Shown piece after piece: positions 19,215 to 26,652 of a DNA stretch of 64,000 nt. A program made the position numbers and the translations under genes. The notes under the pieces were generated by a model. It was not told where the DNA came from. It saw only the letters and a program-made list of their open reading frames with translations, and searched no databases. The first letter of the stretch is position 1, and each line of letters starts with the position of its first letter. Location: positions 31,209 through 95,208 of the forward strand of contig CACXIM010000005.1 of the NCBI GenBank assembly GCA_902767725.1, given 5' to 3'. This DNA comes from an uncultured Bacteroidia bacterium (GTDB lineage Bacteria > Bacteroidota > Bacteroidia > Bacteroidales > F082).

Positions 19215-20168
19215 TCAATAGTTGTCAAGATTGATGCTGACAGGCTTGACGTAATTAGGCTTAATCGTTAAAAGGTTTTGGTCAGAAATGTCGACATCCT
19301 TTACATTACCATCATTAAAGGTGACTTTGATGTGGCAACCTTGACTCAGGGCCAATGGACGCAACACGATGTTGAAGACAGGAGTGGACTCCTTGGTCGT
19401 ACCTAATTGGACGCCACCCGGAATGCTCAAAGTAATCGAATTGGCATTGTCTCTGCTTAGACTAGTCAAACCCGTTTCGGAACCGCTCGGCTCATTGCTG
19501 TCGACCGCATCGGCAAACTCATTGTGGCTTTTTTCCATTGAATTAATATTCAACGTCATCCAACCCGAAAGGTTGAACATATTGTCAACAACCTCAATCT
19601 TAGTTATGGTTCGACTCGCGGCTTCATAAGGTTTCAGTTGAAGTACACCAAACAGATTCTGAAAGTCGAAATCGGCATCACCGAGATGGTCAACGTTTTC
19701 CACTTTGGCCGCCATCGGGAGGGAATTGGCAGGAATCATGTCTTGACGATACTCCTGCTCGGGAGAAATGAACAACTTGATCTTGTTTTCACCATCGCCT
19801 AGCAGGGTCTCCACCATTCCTACGCCGCCCGGATAGTATGCATAGAAAGCGTCCAATCTTTCTTCAGCAACTTCTCCCAAACCGCAGTTTTGGAAGGTCA
19901 CGACACTGCCTTCTTCAAGTGCCTCATATGTAGCGCAATGGCTTTGCGAAGCATTCGTTTCATTGATATTGAAGACCATGCATACATCGCCAGCTTCGAA
20001 ATGAACAAGATCGTCGGTGCCGATATAAGTTCTGTCCATCCCACTTTCGTAAACCAGCTTTTGGGTTCTTGCAGTGAAAGTGGTTTTCTTCGATTCGTTT
20101 TTATTGCATGACGTGAATGCCAAAGCCACCATAGCTATCATGCACATATATCTAATTACACTTTTCAT
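19215..20168 (-). CDS. fimbrillin-like lipoprotein A
   Basis: A 317-residue lipoprotein: signal peptide with lipobox LAFTSC (Cys21) followed by NKNESKKTTFTA. The body is predicted all-beta and ends with an SINLDNY strand. The layout is that of fimbrillin (Mfa/FimA)-like or BACON-type surface lipoproteins of Bacteroidales. It is about half identical by eye to the neighbour at 20472-21464, with shared segments VVTFQNCGLGEVAEERLDAF, KIKLFISPEQEYRQDMI, FGVLQLKPYEAA and SIPGGVQLG, so the pair arose by duplication. Both are on the minus strand with a small Gly-rich ORF between them. Confidence 0.7.
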   Translation of the reverse strand: MKSVIRYMCMIAMVALAFTSCNKNESKKTTFTARTQKLVYESGMDRTYIGTDDLVHFEAGDVCMVFNINETNASQSHCATYEALEEGSVVTFQNCGLGEVAEERLDAFYAYYPGGVGMVETLLGDGENKIKLFISPEQEYRQDMIPANSLPMAAKVENVDHLGDADFDFQNLFGVLQLKPYEAASRTITKIEVVDNMFNLSGWMTLNINSMEKSHNEFADAVDSNEPSGSETGLTSLSRDNANSITLSIPGGVQLGTTKESTPVFNIVLRPLALSQGCHIKVTFNDGNVKDVDISDQNLLTIKPNYVKPVSINLDNY

Positions 20169-20212
20169 TTTTTATATATTTTTGATTAATGCTGATGTTA
20201 TTAAATGGCAGA

Positions 20213-20392
20213 TTAAAGGTCAACACCGGGGTCATGCCCCACTGCTCCGCCCCGCCATGTGCCTCCACTATAGGAAGGTTGGCCTCCTCCGCCACCGTTA
20301 CCTCCACCGCTAGAGGTCATAAGGACTGATGCTACTTGAATTTCAATTATTTCTGACTTGGGTGTTACATACCCTTTATAATTAGTTTTCAT
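20213..20392 (-). CDS. small Gly-rich peptide (59 residues) between two fimbrillin-like genes
   Basis: ATG at 20390-20392, stop at 20213-20215. The N-terminal half, MKTNYKGYVTPKSEIIEIQV, matches the pattern of the many small Bacteroidota ORFs that start with a basic stretch, a 'KPxxEIIEI' segment and a hydrophobic turn (here ASVLMTSS). The C-terminal half is glycine-rich: GGGNGGGGGQPSYSGG, then TWRGG and a short acidic end (DPGVDL). It occupies most of the 303-bp gap between the lipoproteins and is co-directional with them. Such ORFs are often missed by gene callers. No function can be given. Confidence 0.6.
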   Translation of the reverse strand: MKTNYKGYVTPKSEIIEIQVASVLMTSSGGGNGGGGGQPSYSGGTWRGGAVGHDPGVDL

Positions 20393-20471
20393 TTTTTTAT
20401 TGGATTTAGTTTGATATACTGTTTATTGTTTTGTCCTATTATAATGTTCTCTATTTCATCGACCCAAAATA

Positions 20472-21464
20472 TCAATAGCCGTCAAGATTCATTGATATGC
20501 GTTGGATGACATTGGGCTTCATAATCAGGTTATGATAACCAGAGAGATCGACATCCTTCTGAGTTCCATCATCAAACGTAAAGATTATGTGGAATCCCTG
20601 GTACAAAGCCCAAGGACGCAACACGATGTTAAAAGTTGGAGTATTATTCCTGGAATCGCCCAACTGGACACCGCCGGGAACGTTCATAGTGATAGTGTTA
20701 CCGGTATCATACACATTATAGCCAATAAGGTTTTTGAAAGCTTCCAAGCGTTCAAGATAGTCTGGATTGTTCAAATCATAGTTGTTGAACAAATAGACAA
20801 ACTCTTCCCAATCAAGGTAAGGGAGGCTTGCTTCCACCCAACCAGAGAGATCATAGTAATTATCAACAATCTTAATCTCCGTGACAGTTCTTCGAGCAGC
20901 TTCGTAGGGCTTTAACGCCAAAATACCAAAAATGTTCTTGAAGTTGAAATGGACATCGCCTAAATCATCAACGTCGTCAACCTTACCGATCATATACATG
21001 TTTTGTAAAGAAACCATATCCTGACGATATTCCTGATTTGGGGAGATATAGAATCTGCTCTTGTTTTCACCCGAACTGAGTTCTGTTTGCGTACAACCCG
21101 GGCCGCCTGGATATACGGCATAGAATGCATCCTGCCTTTCCAATGCGACTTCTCCCAAGCCACAGTTTCTGAACTCCACCACATCGCCTTCTTGAACGGC
21201 TTCATAGGTAGCGCAATTGCTTCGCCAAGGCTCCATTTCATTGATGTTATAAAGCATGCACATGTCGCCAGGCTCAAATACAATTCTTAAACTTTGATTA
21301 ATATAAACTCTATCCTCACCCTCGTATTCCATCTGCTGGGTGCTGGCTGTGAATGTGGTTTTATTCGGTTCGTTTTGTTCGTTTTGCTCATTCTTATTGC
21401 ATGCCGTGAAAGCCAAAACCACCAAGGCCATCATGCATACACCTCTTATTACACTTTTCATCAT
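20472..21464 (-). CDS. fimbrillin-like lipoprotein B
   Basis: A 330-residue paralogue of the gene at 19215-20168. Signal peptide with lipobox VLAFTAC, then a short repeat NEQNEQNEPNK not found in its paralogue. Conserved blocks are VVEFRNCGLGEVALERQDAF, RFYISPNQEYRQDMV, FGILALKPYEAARRTVTEIK and NVPGGVQLGD. It differs by an insertion near residues 205-235 (LPYLDWEEFVYLFNNYDLNN). Expected on the outer membrane. The first ATG is used; a second Met follows immediately. A clear TTTG/TATTTTTG promoter is upstream, so lipoprotein B, the small ORF and lipoprotein A may form one transcript. Confidence 0.7.
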   Translation of the reverse strand: MMKSVIRGVCMMALVVLAFTACNKNEQNEQNEPNKTTFTASTQQMEYEGEDRVYINQSLRIVFEPGDMCMLYNINEMEPWRSNCATYEAVQEGDVVEFRNCGLGEVALERQDAFYAVYPGGPGCTQTELSSGENKSRFYISPNQEYRQDMVSLQNMYMIGKVDDVDDLGDVHFNFKNIFGILALKPYEAARRTVTEIKIVDNYYDLSGWVEASLPYLDWEEFVYLFNNYDLNNPDYLERLEAFKNLIGYNVYDTGNTITMNVPGGVQLGDSRNNTPTFNIVLRPWALYQGFHIIFTFDDGTQKDVDLSGYHNLIMKPNVIQRISMNLDGY

Positions 21465-21523
21465 TGTTTGTATTTTAATTTTATTTTGCTTTTGAAAAAG
21501 ATTTATTCCGCTTATTCAAAGTG

Positions 21524-21555
21524 CAAAAATACAAAAACAACAATACGATGACAAA
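21524..21555 (-). promoter_or_regulatory. promoter of fimbrillin-like lipoprotein B
   Basis: On the minus strand TTTG (21552-21555), 20-bp spacer, TATTTTTG (21524-21531). Exact -33/-7 consensus, leader about 55 bases. The bases after TTTG are TCAT, unlike the AATT of the island promoters. Confidence 0.7.
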
Positions 21556-21597
21556 AAAAGCAGTATTTTTTGTTTCGACTGGGGAAAAGCGTATTAG

Positions 21598-21636
21598 GCA
21601 GCAAGAGCCAAAGGCTCCTGCTGCTGGACTTTGGTG
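21598..21636. repeat. 39-bp palindromic repeat, copy 1
   Basis: Identical over 39 bp to 23054-23092, where it encodes the C-terminus of a small ORF. It contains CAGCAAGAGCC / GGCTCCTGCTG arms around AAA. Here it stands alone, with no remainder of that gene. Confidence 0.8.
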
Positions 21637-21654
21637 TCGTAAAGGTTTAAAAAT

Positions 21655-21762
21655 GGCATCCCAAGACCTTTTTACTACAGGATAAGAAGGATGCCTGCCA
21701 GCCTCCGGCCTCATGAAGGGGCTATCTACGGCTGGTTCTATTGTTGAGTCTTGGAATTATTC
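21655..21762 (-). repeat. direct repeat of about 107 bp, copy 1
   Basis: Nearly identical (about 100 positions) to 24141-24246. Each copy starts GGCATCCC, contains GGCATCC / GGATGCC arms, and ends exactly at the GAA-TAA end of the gene it follows (the sigma-like gene here, the Cse60-like gene in copy 2). Confidence 0.85.
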
Positions 21763-22932
21763 GTCTATTCCAATTCCTTCATCTTCTCCAAAACCATTGC
21801 CATCGACAGAGCAATTTACCTCTATTTGTGGATAATAGCGCTTAAGCGCATAAAGCAAAGGCTCACTCATGCTACTCTCGGCATGAAGTAGAAGGTTATT
21901 TGCTGTCAAACGTTTCATCTTCGTGATGTTGCCCTCATAATAGGACGATCCGACCAACTTCTTGAAAAGGAAGTCGAAAGGCACGTACATCCCGCCCAAA
22001 CCATCATCAGGAACGCCGTACTTTTCGGCCAAAACTCGTATGTCGTGTTCCACTTTGTCAAGTTCGGCAGGATCTCCTTGAAGACAATAATCACTCTCAA
22101 CGACCTCACATTCATCATCGCTTTCTTCATTGGGGTCGTAATCATCCCATTCCGCGAGGTCGTATAGTTCTTTTGCCTGTTTTTTGTTAATGAAGACGCC
22201 ATGCTCCTCGTTGCCGTAAGCATAATGGTGAGCCAAGTACAAGGCTGCATCTTTATCGCCTTTTTGAACCATTTCCCAAAGACGGTCAATGTTATTCAAT
22301 GCATCAGTGGCATGTACATCGCCTCGGTCGCTGAGTTCTTGAAGGATAGGAAAGAGGTCGTGATTAGAAAAGCCACTCGTTTCGTGCCAAAAAGCATTCA
22401 GGTCTTCAATATTGGCTTCTTTTGCCCCATTGCAGATTTGTTTAAGGATTTCTTTTTCCTCGTCGGCGGGTTCTTCGACCAACAATTCTCTGCGCTCCAC
22501 AGATACTTTTTCGCCAGTGTCCTCGTTTTCAAAATCTTGCATCCAGAAACGGTATCTCTTTCTCTGGAGTTCGACGATTTGCTCAACAAGATTGTGGATT
22601 TGTTCTTTTACGGCTTCTTCCAAACACTGCCGCATCACAGAAACGGCATAGTGGAGGAATTTAACGTTACCATCCAAATTGTAGCTCAGTGCAGCCTTCT
22701 TCAAACCTTCAACACCGATGGAAATCAGTTCTTCCAGCTTCAGTCCGCGATTCTGATATTGTGCGGCCAAGGCAGCCACAAACCTCATGTTCGATTGGCT
22801 CAGCTGTTCCATCTCGTCGCATTCAAAGCCTTTTTCATGAATGGCTTTGAGCAGTTCCAATTCTTGGTCTGCGCTCAATAGAGGCGCACGGCCAATCTCT
22901 TGCAGGAATTTGTCTAGGTTTTCGATTTTCAT
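21757..22932 (-). CDS. degenerate sigma-70-like protein with Sel1-like region
   Basis: A 391-residue protein. Residues 5-33 (LDKFLQEIGRAPLLSADQEL) match sigma-70 region 1.2. Residues 46-110, including NMRFVAALAAQYQNRGLKLE, LISIGVEGLKKAA and KFLHYAVSVMRQCLEEAV, follow regions 2.1-2.3 of RpoD. Regions 3 and 4 are not recognisable, and the aromatic residues used for -10 melting are weakly kept (HYAVSVMRQ where RpoD has SYAVWWIRQ). About residues 220-262 resemble a Sel1-type TPR (ALYLAHHYAYGNEE, KKQAKELYDLAEW), then a strongly acidic stretch (DDYDPNEESDDECEVVE). It may bind core RNA polymerase without reading a -35 element, or be a decoy. First gene of the accessory island. Confidence 0.65.
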   Translation of the reverse strand: MKIENLDKFLQEIGRAPLLSADQELELLKAIHEKGFECDEMEQLSQSNMRFVAALAAQYQNRGLKLEELISIGVEGLKKAALSYNLDGNVKFLHYAVSVMRQCLEEAVKEQIHNLVEQIVELQRKRYRFWMQDFENEDTGEKVSVERRELLVEEPADEEKEILKQICNGAKEANIEDLNAFWHETSGFSNHDLFPILQELSDRGDVHATDALNNIDRLWEMVQKGDKDAALYLAHHYAYGNEEHGVFINKKQAKELYDLAEWDDYDPNEESDDECEVVESDYCLQGDPAELDKVEHDIRVLAEKYGVPDDGLGGMYVPFDFLFKKLVGSSYYEGNITKMKRLTANNLLLHAESSMSEPLLYALKRYYPQIEVNCSVDGNGFGEDEGIGIDE

Positions 22933-23049
22933 GGTTTTTCAGTTTTATTGTTGTTTTTAAAAGTTGATTATTGATGCGTTCAAAGAGCGTTGTTTTGATT
23001 ATCTATAGAAAGGTTTAGACAAAATTTAAACATTAGGCGAAACAAAAAT

Positions 23050-23274
23050 TCAAGCAGCAAGAGCCAAAGGCTCCTGCTGCTGGACTTTGGTGAGGTGATT
23101 GGTCTTAATGAAGTCCTTGATGAACTTTTCGAGGTCTTTGGTTTTGAGTCCAAAGAGTGTGATGATGTAGAGACCTTTTTCTTCGGTGATGGTGTTGTGG
23201 ATTTTGTTTTTCTTGACGAAACGACGAATTTGGGTGAATTGCTTTTCTGATGAGGTCTTGATGGTGGTGTTCAT
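23050..23274 (-). CDS. small basic protein of unknown function (74 residues)
   Basis: ATG at 23272-23274; no recognised family. The N-terminal two thirds are basic and look like a compact alpha/beta fold (KQFTQIRRFVKKNKIHN, GLYIITLFGLKTKDLEKFI). The C-terminus, VQQQEPLALAA, is encoded by a palindromic repeat found again alone at 21598-21636, so the ORF end may have been captured from a repeat. A spacer like that of the island promoters (AATTTCGGCAAAA) lies upstream at about 23310-23330. Confidence 0.5.
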   Translation of the reverse strand: MNTTIKTSSEKQFTQIRRFVKKNKIHNTITEEKGLYIITLFGLKTKDLEKFIKDFIKTNHLTKVQQQEPLALAA

Positions 23275-23364
23275 AAGGATGTTGTTTTAAGGGGTTAGGC
23301 CTTAAGATAGTTCTTTTTTGCCGAAATTTTAAAGATTAGGGCAAAAATATTTTTCAAAACAGTT

Positions 23365-24055
23365 TTATTCGAACTCTTGAATCGTCTCAAAACCGCACCA
23401 CGGCTCGGCTTTTTCGAAGGCTTGGCAGCTGCCCTTTGGCACAAATAGGCGGTCGTTCCAATTTGCGGGCCAGCCCGTCGACTCGTCGTCGAGCATCTCC
23501 ACCTGGCATTGGGCAGGGTCGGTGAAATGGACGTAGATGTCCCTTCCCTCGTAGGGGCCGTCATCCGCTGCCAATCTCTATTACCGAGTTGGGGAGAACG
23601 ACTTTGGTCAAGTTGTCGCAAGCGCAGAAGGCCTCCTTGCCAATTTTCTTCACCGAATCAGGGATGACGACTTCCATCAGTTCCTCGCAGCAACAGAATG
23701 CCTGCTCGCCAATTTCAGTCACCATATCCGGGATGGCTTTGCTCGCGTTACCATGTACTAATACGTTGCCTTCAATAACCATCTCTTTGGCTTCTTCAGC
23801 AACTGCATCCCAGTGCGCCATCATGGCTTCGAAATCAGCATGGGCTTGCGCTGTCCGTTGCTTCTTGATCCGCATAGCTTTAGGCCAAACGAACGGCAAA
23901 ATGAAAGGCCAGAAAAGGACACGCCAAACGCTCCATTTTTCAGAGGATTCACTGCCGTATTTGGCATCGAAATAGTTTCTATCCATCCAAAGGACGATGA
24001 AGACGCCGCCGATGATATAGGCGGCAATAATGAGGGCAAAAAGATAATCGTTCAT
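23365..24055 (-). pseudogene. frameshifted BspA-type LRR membrane protein (paralogue of 30990-31844)
   Basis: The first frame (23561-24055) gives an N-terminal membrane helix (LFALIIAAYIIGGVFIVLWM), FDAKYGSESSEKWSVWRVL, and one or two LRR_5 repeats (VVIPDSVKKIGKEAFCACDN). It runs out at VIEIGSG. The rest of the protein continues in another frame (23365-23574: DGPYEGRDIYVHFTDPAQ to FETIQEFE). Compared with the intact paralogue, 7 bases (CGCTGCC) are inserted at about 23565, which explains the break. About 96 bp beyond the insertion are identical in the two genes, which suggests recent gene conversion. The paralogue's middle part (about residues 95-165) is also shorter here. Confidence 0.75.
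23565..23571 (-). other. 7-bp insertion that breaks the LRR gene
   Basis: CGCTGCC lies between GCCGTCATC and AATCTCTATTACCGAG. The intact paralogue at about 31188 joins these two stretches directly. Seven bases shift the frame. Confidence 0.8.
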
Positions 24056-24140
24056 ATTGATGCTGTTTTAGTTGAAAACAGCATAATATAATACAATTAG
24101 CCCGAAAATTTGTAAATCGGGGTAGAAAAAGTTTAATAAC

Positions 24141-24246
24141 GGCATCCCAAGACCTTTTTACTACAGGATAAGAAGGATGCCAGCCAGCCTCCGGCCTCAT
24201 GAAGGCTATCTATAGCTGGTTCTGATGTTGAGTTTTGGAATTATTC
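24141..24246 (-). repeat. direct repeat of about 107 bp, copy 2
   Basis: Second copy of 21655-21762, at the 3' end of the Cse60-like gene. The GGCATCC / GGATGCC arms could fold as a hairpin behind the gene. Confidence 0.85.
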
Positions 24247-24444
24247 AATCACGTCGTAAATCACCATTACACTCCAGTTTCTCCACAATGGATTATGGGG
24301 ATTTATCTCATTTGATGTGTATTTGATGTCTTTAACCATAATTTTACCATCGTTTTCTTTTAGAAAACCATTTACTTCCTTTTCAAGTTCCTCTTGATAA
24401 TTAGCGGCCTCTCTTGTGTTGATGAATATTTTAATCTGTGTCAT
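24241..24444 (-). CDS. Cse60/DUF2758-like small protein
   Basis: A 67-residue protein. QIKIFINTREAANYQEELEK, EVNGFLKENDGKIMVKDIKY and WSVMVIYDVIE follow the pattern of Cse60 (DUF2758): a first strand, an 'EEEVNxFL' helix, a 'DIKYS' strand and a final 'AMVIY' strand. Cse60 is named from Bacillus sporulation, but the family also occurs in non-sporulating bacteria and phages, so a sporulation role is not implied. The 13-bp motif AACCTCGCGATGT ends 23 bases before the ATG. Confidence 0.6.
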   Translation of the reverse strand: MTQIKIFINTREAANYQEELEKEVNGFLKENDGKIMVKDIKYTSNEINPHNPLWRNWSVMVIYDVIE

Positions 24445-24467
24445 AGCTTTATTTGCGATTCTCCTTT

Positions 24468-24480
24468 ACATCGCGAGGTT
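24468..24480 (-). promoter_or_regulatory. 13-bp leader motif AACCTCGCGATGT, copy 1
   Basis: Exact 13-bp match to 30372-30384 and 32869-32881, all at 21-23 bases from a start codon. Here an AATCGCAAA follows 7 bases later, as in copy 3. Confidence 0.65.
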
Positions 24481-24564
24481 TTTTTAAGTTAAGTTCAATC
24501 GTTTTTGTGATAAGTCATTTGAGAGAGAAAAAAATCAAAATCGGCATCAAAAACCATTCCGATG

Positions 24565-24996
24565 CTATTTGATTTTCCCCCAAGCATTTTCATTTTGTGT
24601 AACCATACTTCGTTTAACATTGTCACACCCAATTACTTTCTTCCATTCTGTCATTTTGTTCATTTCCATTTGTACCCTTCCCATTTCTTCATGACTGAGA
24701 ATGTAATAATGCGAGATATTCTCAGAGTCAATGAAAACTAAAACCCAATAGTCTGGATGATAGTTTCGACTTTTATCATAGTACTTTTGGAAGAATCCAG
24801 TAACAAATCTATTACTCCGTGTGGTCTTCACTTCAATTCTTTTAAATGATCCATCATCAAGATGGACAAAAATGTCAACCGCCTTAGAGTTACCCATTGT
24901 TATGCTAACATCAAATCCTCGTTTGGATAGTTCTGCACAGACACCATACTCGCCCGCCATACTTATTTTTAGTTTTTCGCTCGATGTTGTTTTCAT
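24565..24996 (-). CDS. PD-(D/E)XK nuclease-like protein
   Basis: A 143-residue protein from the ATG at 24994-24996; an in-frame GTG three codons upstream is less likely. It carries the full nuclease-core pattern: Glu16 in GEYGVCAELSKRGFDVSI, Asp41 in SKAVDIFVHL, and Glu55-Val-Lys57 in FKRIEVKTTRSNRF. The strand YWVLVFID follows. Size and layout fit small stand-alone restriction-endonuclease-like proteins; no methyltransferase is adjacent. It may cut DNA, or be a Holliday-junction or repair type nuclease; sequence alone does not decide. It lies in the accessory island before DUF2779 and McrBC. Confidence 0.7.
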   Translation of the reverse strand: MKTTSSEKLKISMAGEYGVCAELSKRGFDVSITMGNSKAVDIFVHLDDGSFKRIEVKTTRSNRFVTGFFQKYYDKSRNYHPDYWVLVFIDSENISHYYILSHEEMGRVQMEMNKMTEWKKVIGCDNVKRSMVTQNENAWGKIK

Positions 24997-25062
24997 AATT
25001 AACACATTTTGAGATGATTATAAAATGAATAAAAGTTTGTTTACAATTTCATAATATTTATA

Positions 25063-26592
25063 TCAACTGCAAATCATTTTCAGCCTCTCCCAAACCTTCA
25101 CCATGGCCCAAGTGTCAAGCTCGCAATAGCGGAGTAGGGCTTCGCGGGCGGCCTTGGCCTCATCGGGTTGCATGTCTTGGATTTTTGGGAAGAGCGTCAT
25201 CGCATTGCCACCGTTCTGGCAACGTTCGTCGAGGTTGTGGTAATTGAGTTCCGCGTCATCAGGGAAGAGCGCAGGCAGCACGCTCTTGATGCTGAACGAG
25301 CCACCCATGGCGGGCACATAATAGTAGCCGCTCTGGAATGGCGTGAGCAGGTCTTGAATATGCTCTTGGATGTTCATCAGATGAATGGCGAGGTCGGGAT
25401 ACATCGCAGCCAGTTCCTTGATGCGGCTGCACTCGAAGCCTTTGTTGTAGGCCAAGGTGCAGACGTTCATCGGAATGTCCTTGCAAAGCTGCTCGGCTAC
25501 GACGCGACGCGGGTCAGTGCCGTCGCTGGGTGCCAGAAACTCCTTGTGTTGGTAGGGCGTAGAGGCACTCTCCTTAATGTGGAGCGAGTATTGGAAGGTA
25601 ATCTGTTGGTACGGCTTTTGTCCGTCAAATTGAGGGATGGCCTGCTGCAGGGTCTCAAAGTCAAGGAAATAGAGCGGATAACTTAGACTGGAAAGGAAAT
25701 CACGTATGCCAACAATATTGATGTGTTCCTTTTGATTCAGCGTACACTCTACCTGCATCTGTTGCTTGTCGTTCAGCTTCTCCGAGCGCAATACATCGAG
25801 AGTAATACGTCCGGCATGATAGTGTTCCAGCTTCTTCGTGAAGTTCATACGATATAGGTCGAAAACGGTAGGCTCGTCCTGTGGCACACCATGCTGACGT
25901 TTGCAGTAGTCAAGGAAAGCGCAGGTGTATGGTTTCATGCAGCGTTCGGAAAGGTCGTAGTCAGGCTCGTCCTTCATGCCCAAGATCTTCAAGGCTTGGT
26001 TGCTCTGTGCAGGCACTTTCAGGTATTCGTTCTCGACCAAATCGTGCATGTCGATGATGACAAATAGGCTCTTGACATCCAGCTCGCCATGCCTTACATA
26101 GCTGCTGTTGAGGCACACCAGATAAGTGTTGATGACCTTGACACCGCATTGTGTAAGTACCCACTTCTGATAGGCAATGTCGGGCACGTATTTCTCCAAC
26201 TTCGTTTCCTCGCCGTCGCACTCAGGGAAACTGCTGCTCTTCACCTCGTAGATGTCCCAGCCGTCGTCGTTGCGGCGCAGGATGTCGACGGCGCAGTAGT
26301 GACCTTCGAGAGCGAAGGAGGCTTCGCAGATGTTGTCCACGCCTTGTTCTATATATAGTTGCGTCAATTCGCACATCTTGTTCAAGTCGAGGCTGCCATC
26401 TGCATTATGGGTGGTCACTTCTTGGTAGGGGCCGAAGAGTCCCATGGCGAGGTCGCCCACCTCGTTGCCTTGCTCGAAGCGGGCTTGTAGCGCCGGGTCG
26501 TCTTTGGCTTCCTCGGGTTTATACACCTTCAGCCAGAGGTTCTTGGGACATTGGCAGAAGGCGGTGTAGCGGGATTTGGAGAGTCCTTTCAT
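25063..26592 (-). CDS. DUF2779 protein with Cas4-like Fe-S/PD-(D/E)XK core and RNase-H-like domain
   Basis: A 509-residue protein. It opens LSKSRYTAFCQCPKNLWLKV, the usual DUF2779 start. Cys13/Cys15 together with Cys218, Cys224 and Cys230 (CMKPYTCAFLDYC) could hold an iron-sulfur cluster as in Cas4/AddB nucleases. Asp103 (YCAVDIL) and Glu116-Val-Lys118 (WDIYEVKSSSF) form the PD-(D/E)XK site. From about residue 300 (YPLYFLDFETLQQAIPQF) the DFET motif marks a 3'-5' exonuclease/RNase-H-like C-terminal domain. A two-nuclease architecture is thus visible; activity and target are not known. It has a consensus island promoter 23 bp upstream of the ATG. Confidence 0.82.
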   Translation of the reverse strand: MKGLSKSRYTAFCQCPKNLWLKVYKPEEAKDDPALQARFEQGNEVGDLAMGLFGPYQEVTTHNADGSLDLNKMCELTQLYIEQGVDNICEASFALEGHYCAVDILRRNDDGWDIYEVKSSSFPECDGEETKLEKYVPDIAYQKWVLTQCGVKVINTYLVCLNSSYVRHGELDVKSLFVIIDMHDLVENEYLKVPAQSNQALKILGMKDEPDYDLSERCMKPYTCAFLDYCKRQHGVPQDEPTVFDLYRMNFTKKLEHYHAGRITLDVLRSEKLNDKQQMQVECTLNQKEHINIVGIRDFLSSLSYPLYFLDFETLQQAIPQFDGQKPYQQITFQYSLHIKESASTPYQHKEFLAPSDGTDPRRVVAEQLCKDIPMNVCTLAYNKGFECSRIKELAAMYPDLAIHLMNIQEHIQDLLTPFQSGYYYVPAMGGSFSIKSVLPALFPDDAELNYHNLDERCQNGGNAMTLFPKIQDMQPDEAKAAREALLRYCELDTWAMVKVWERLKMICS

Positions 26593-26614
26593 GTCATTTG
26601 TGGTTTTTCAACTG

Positions 26615-26645
26615 CAAAAATAGTGAACTTTTGAAAGAATTCAAA
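26615..26645 (-). promoter_or_regulatory. island promoter of the DUF2779 gene
   Basis: Minus strand: TTTGAATT at the -33 position (TTTG 26642-26645), 19-bp spacer, TATTTTTG at 26615-26622. Confidence 0.75.
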
Positions 26646-26652
26646 AAGAAAA

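Noticed and set aside
21598-24246. Insertion sequence ends
   Set aside because: The repeats are direct rather than inverted, there is no transposase between them, and the copies abut gene stops.
24997-25005. GTG start three codons before the chosen start of the PD-(D/E)XK gene
   Set aside because: The ATG at 24996 is adjacent and more usual; the three extra residues add nothing.
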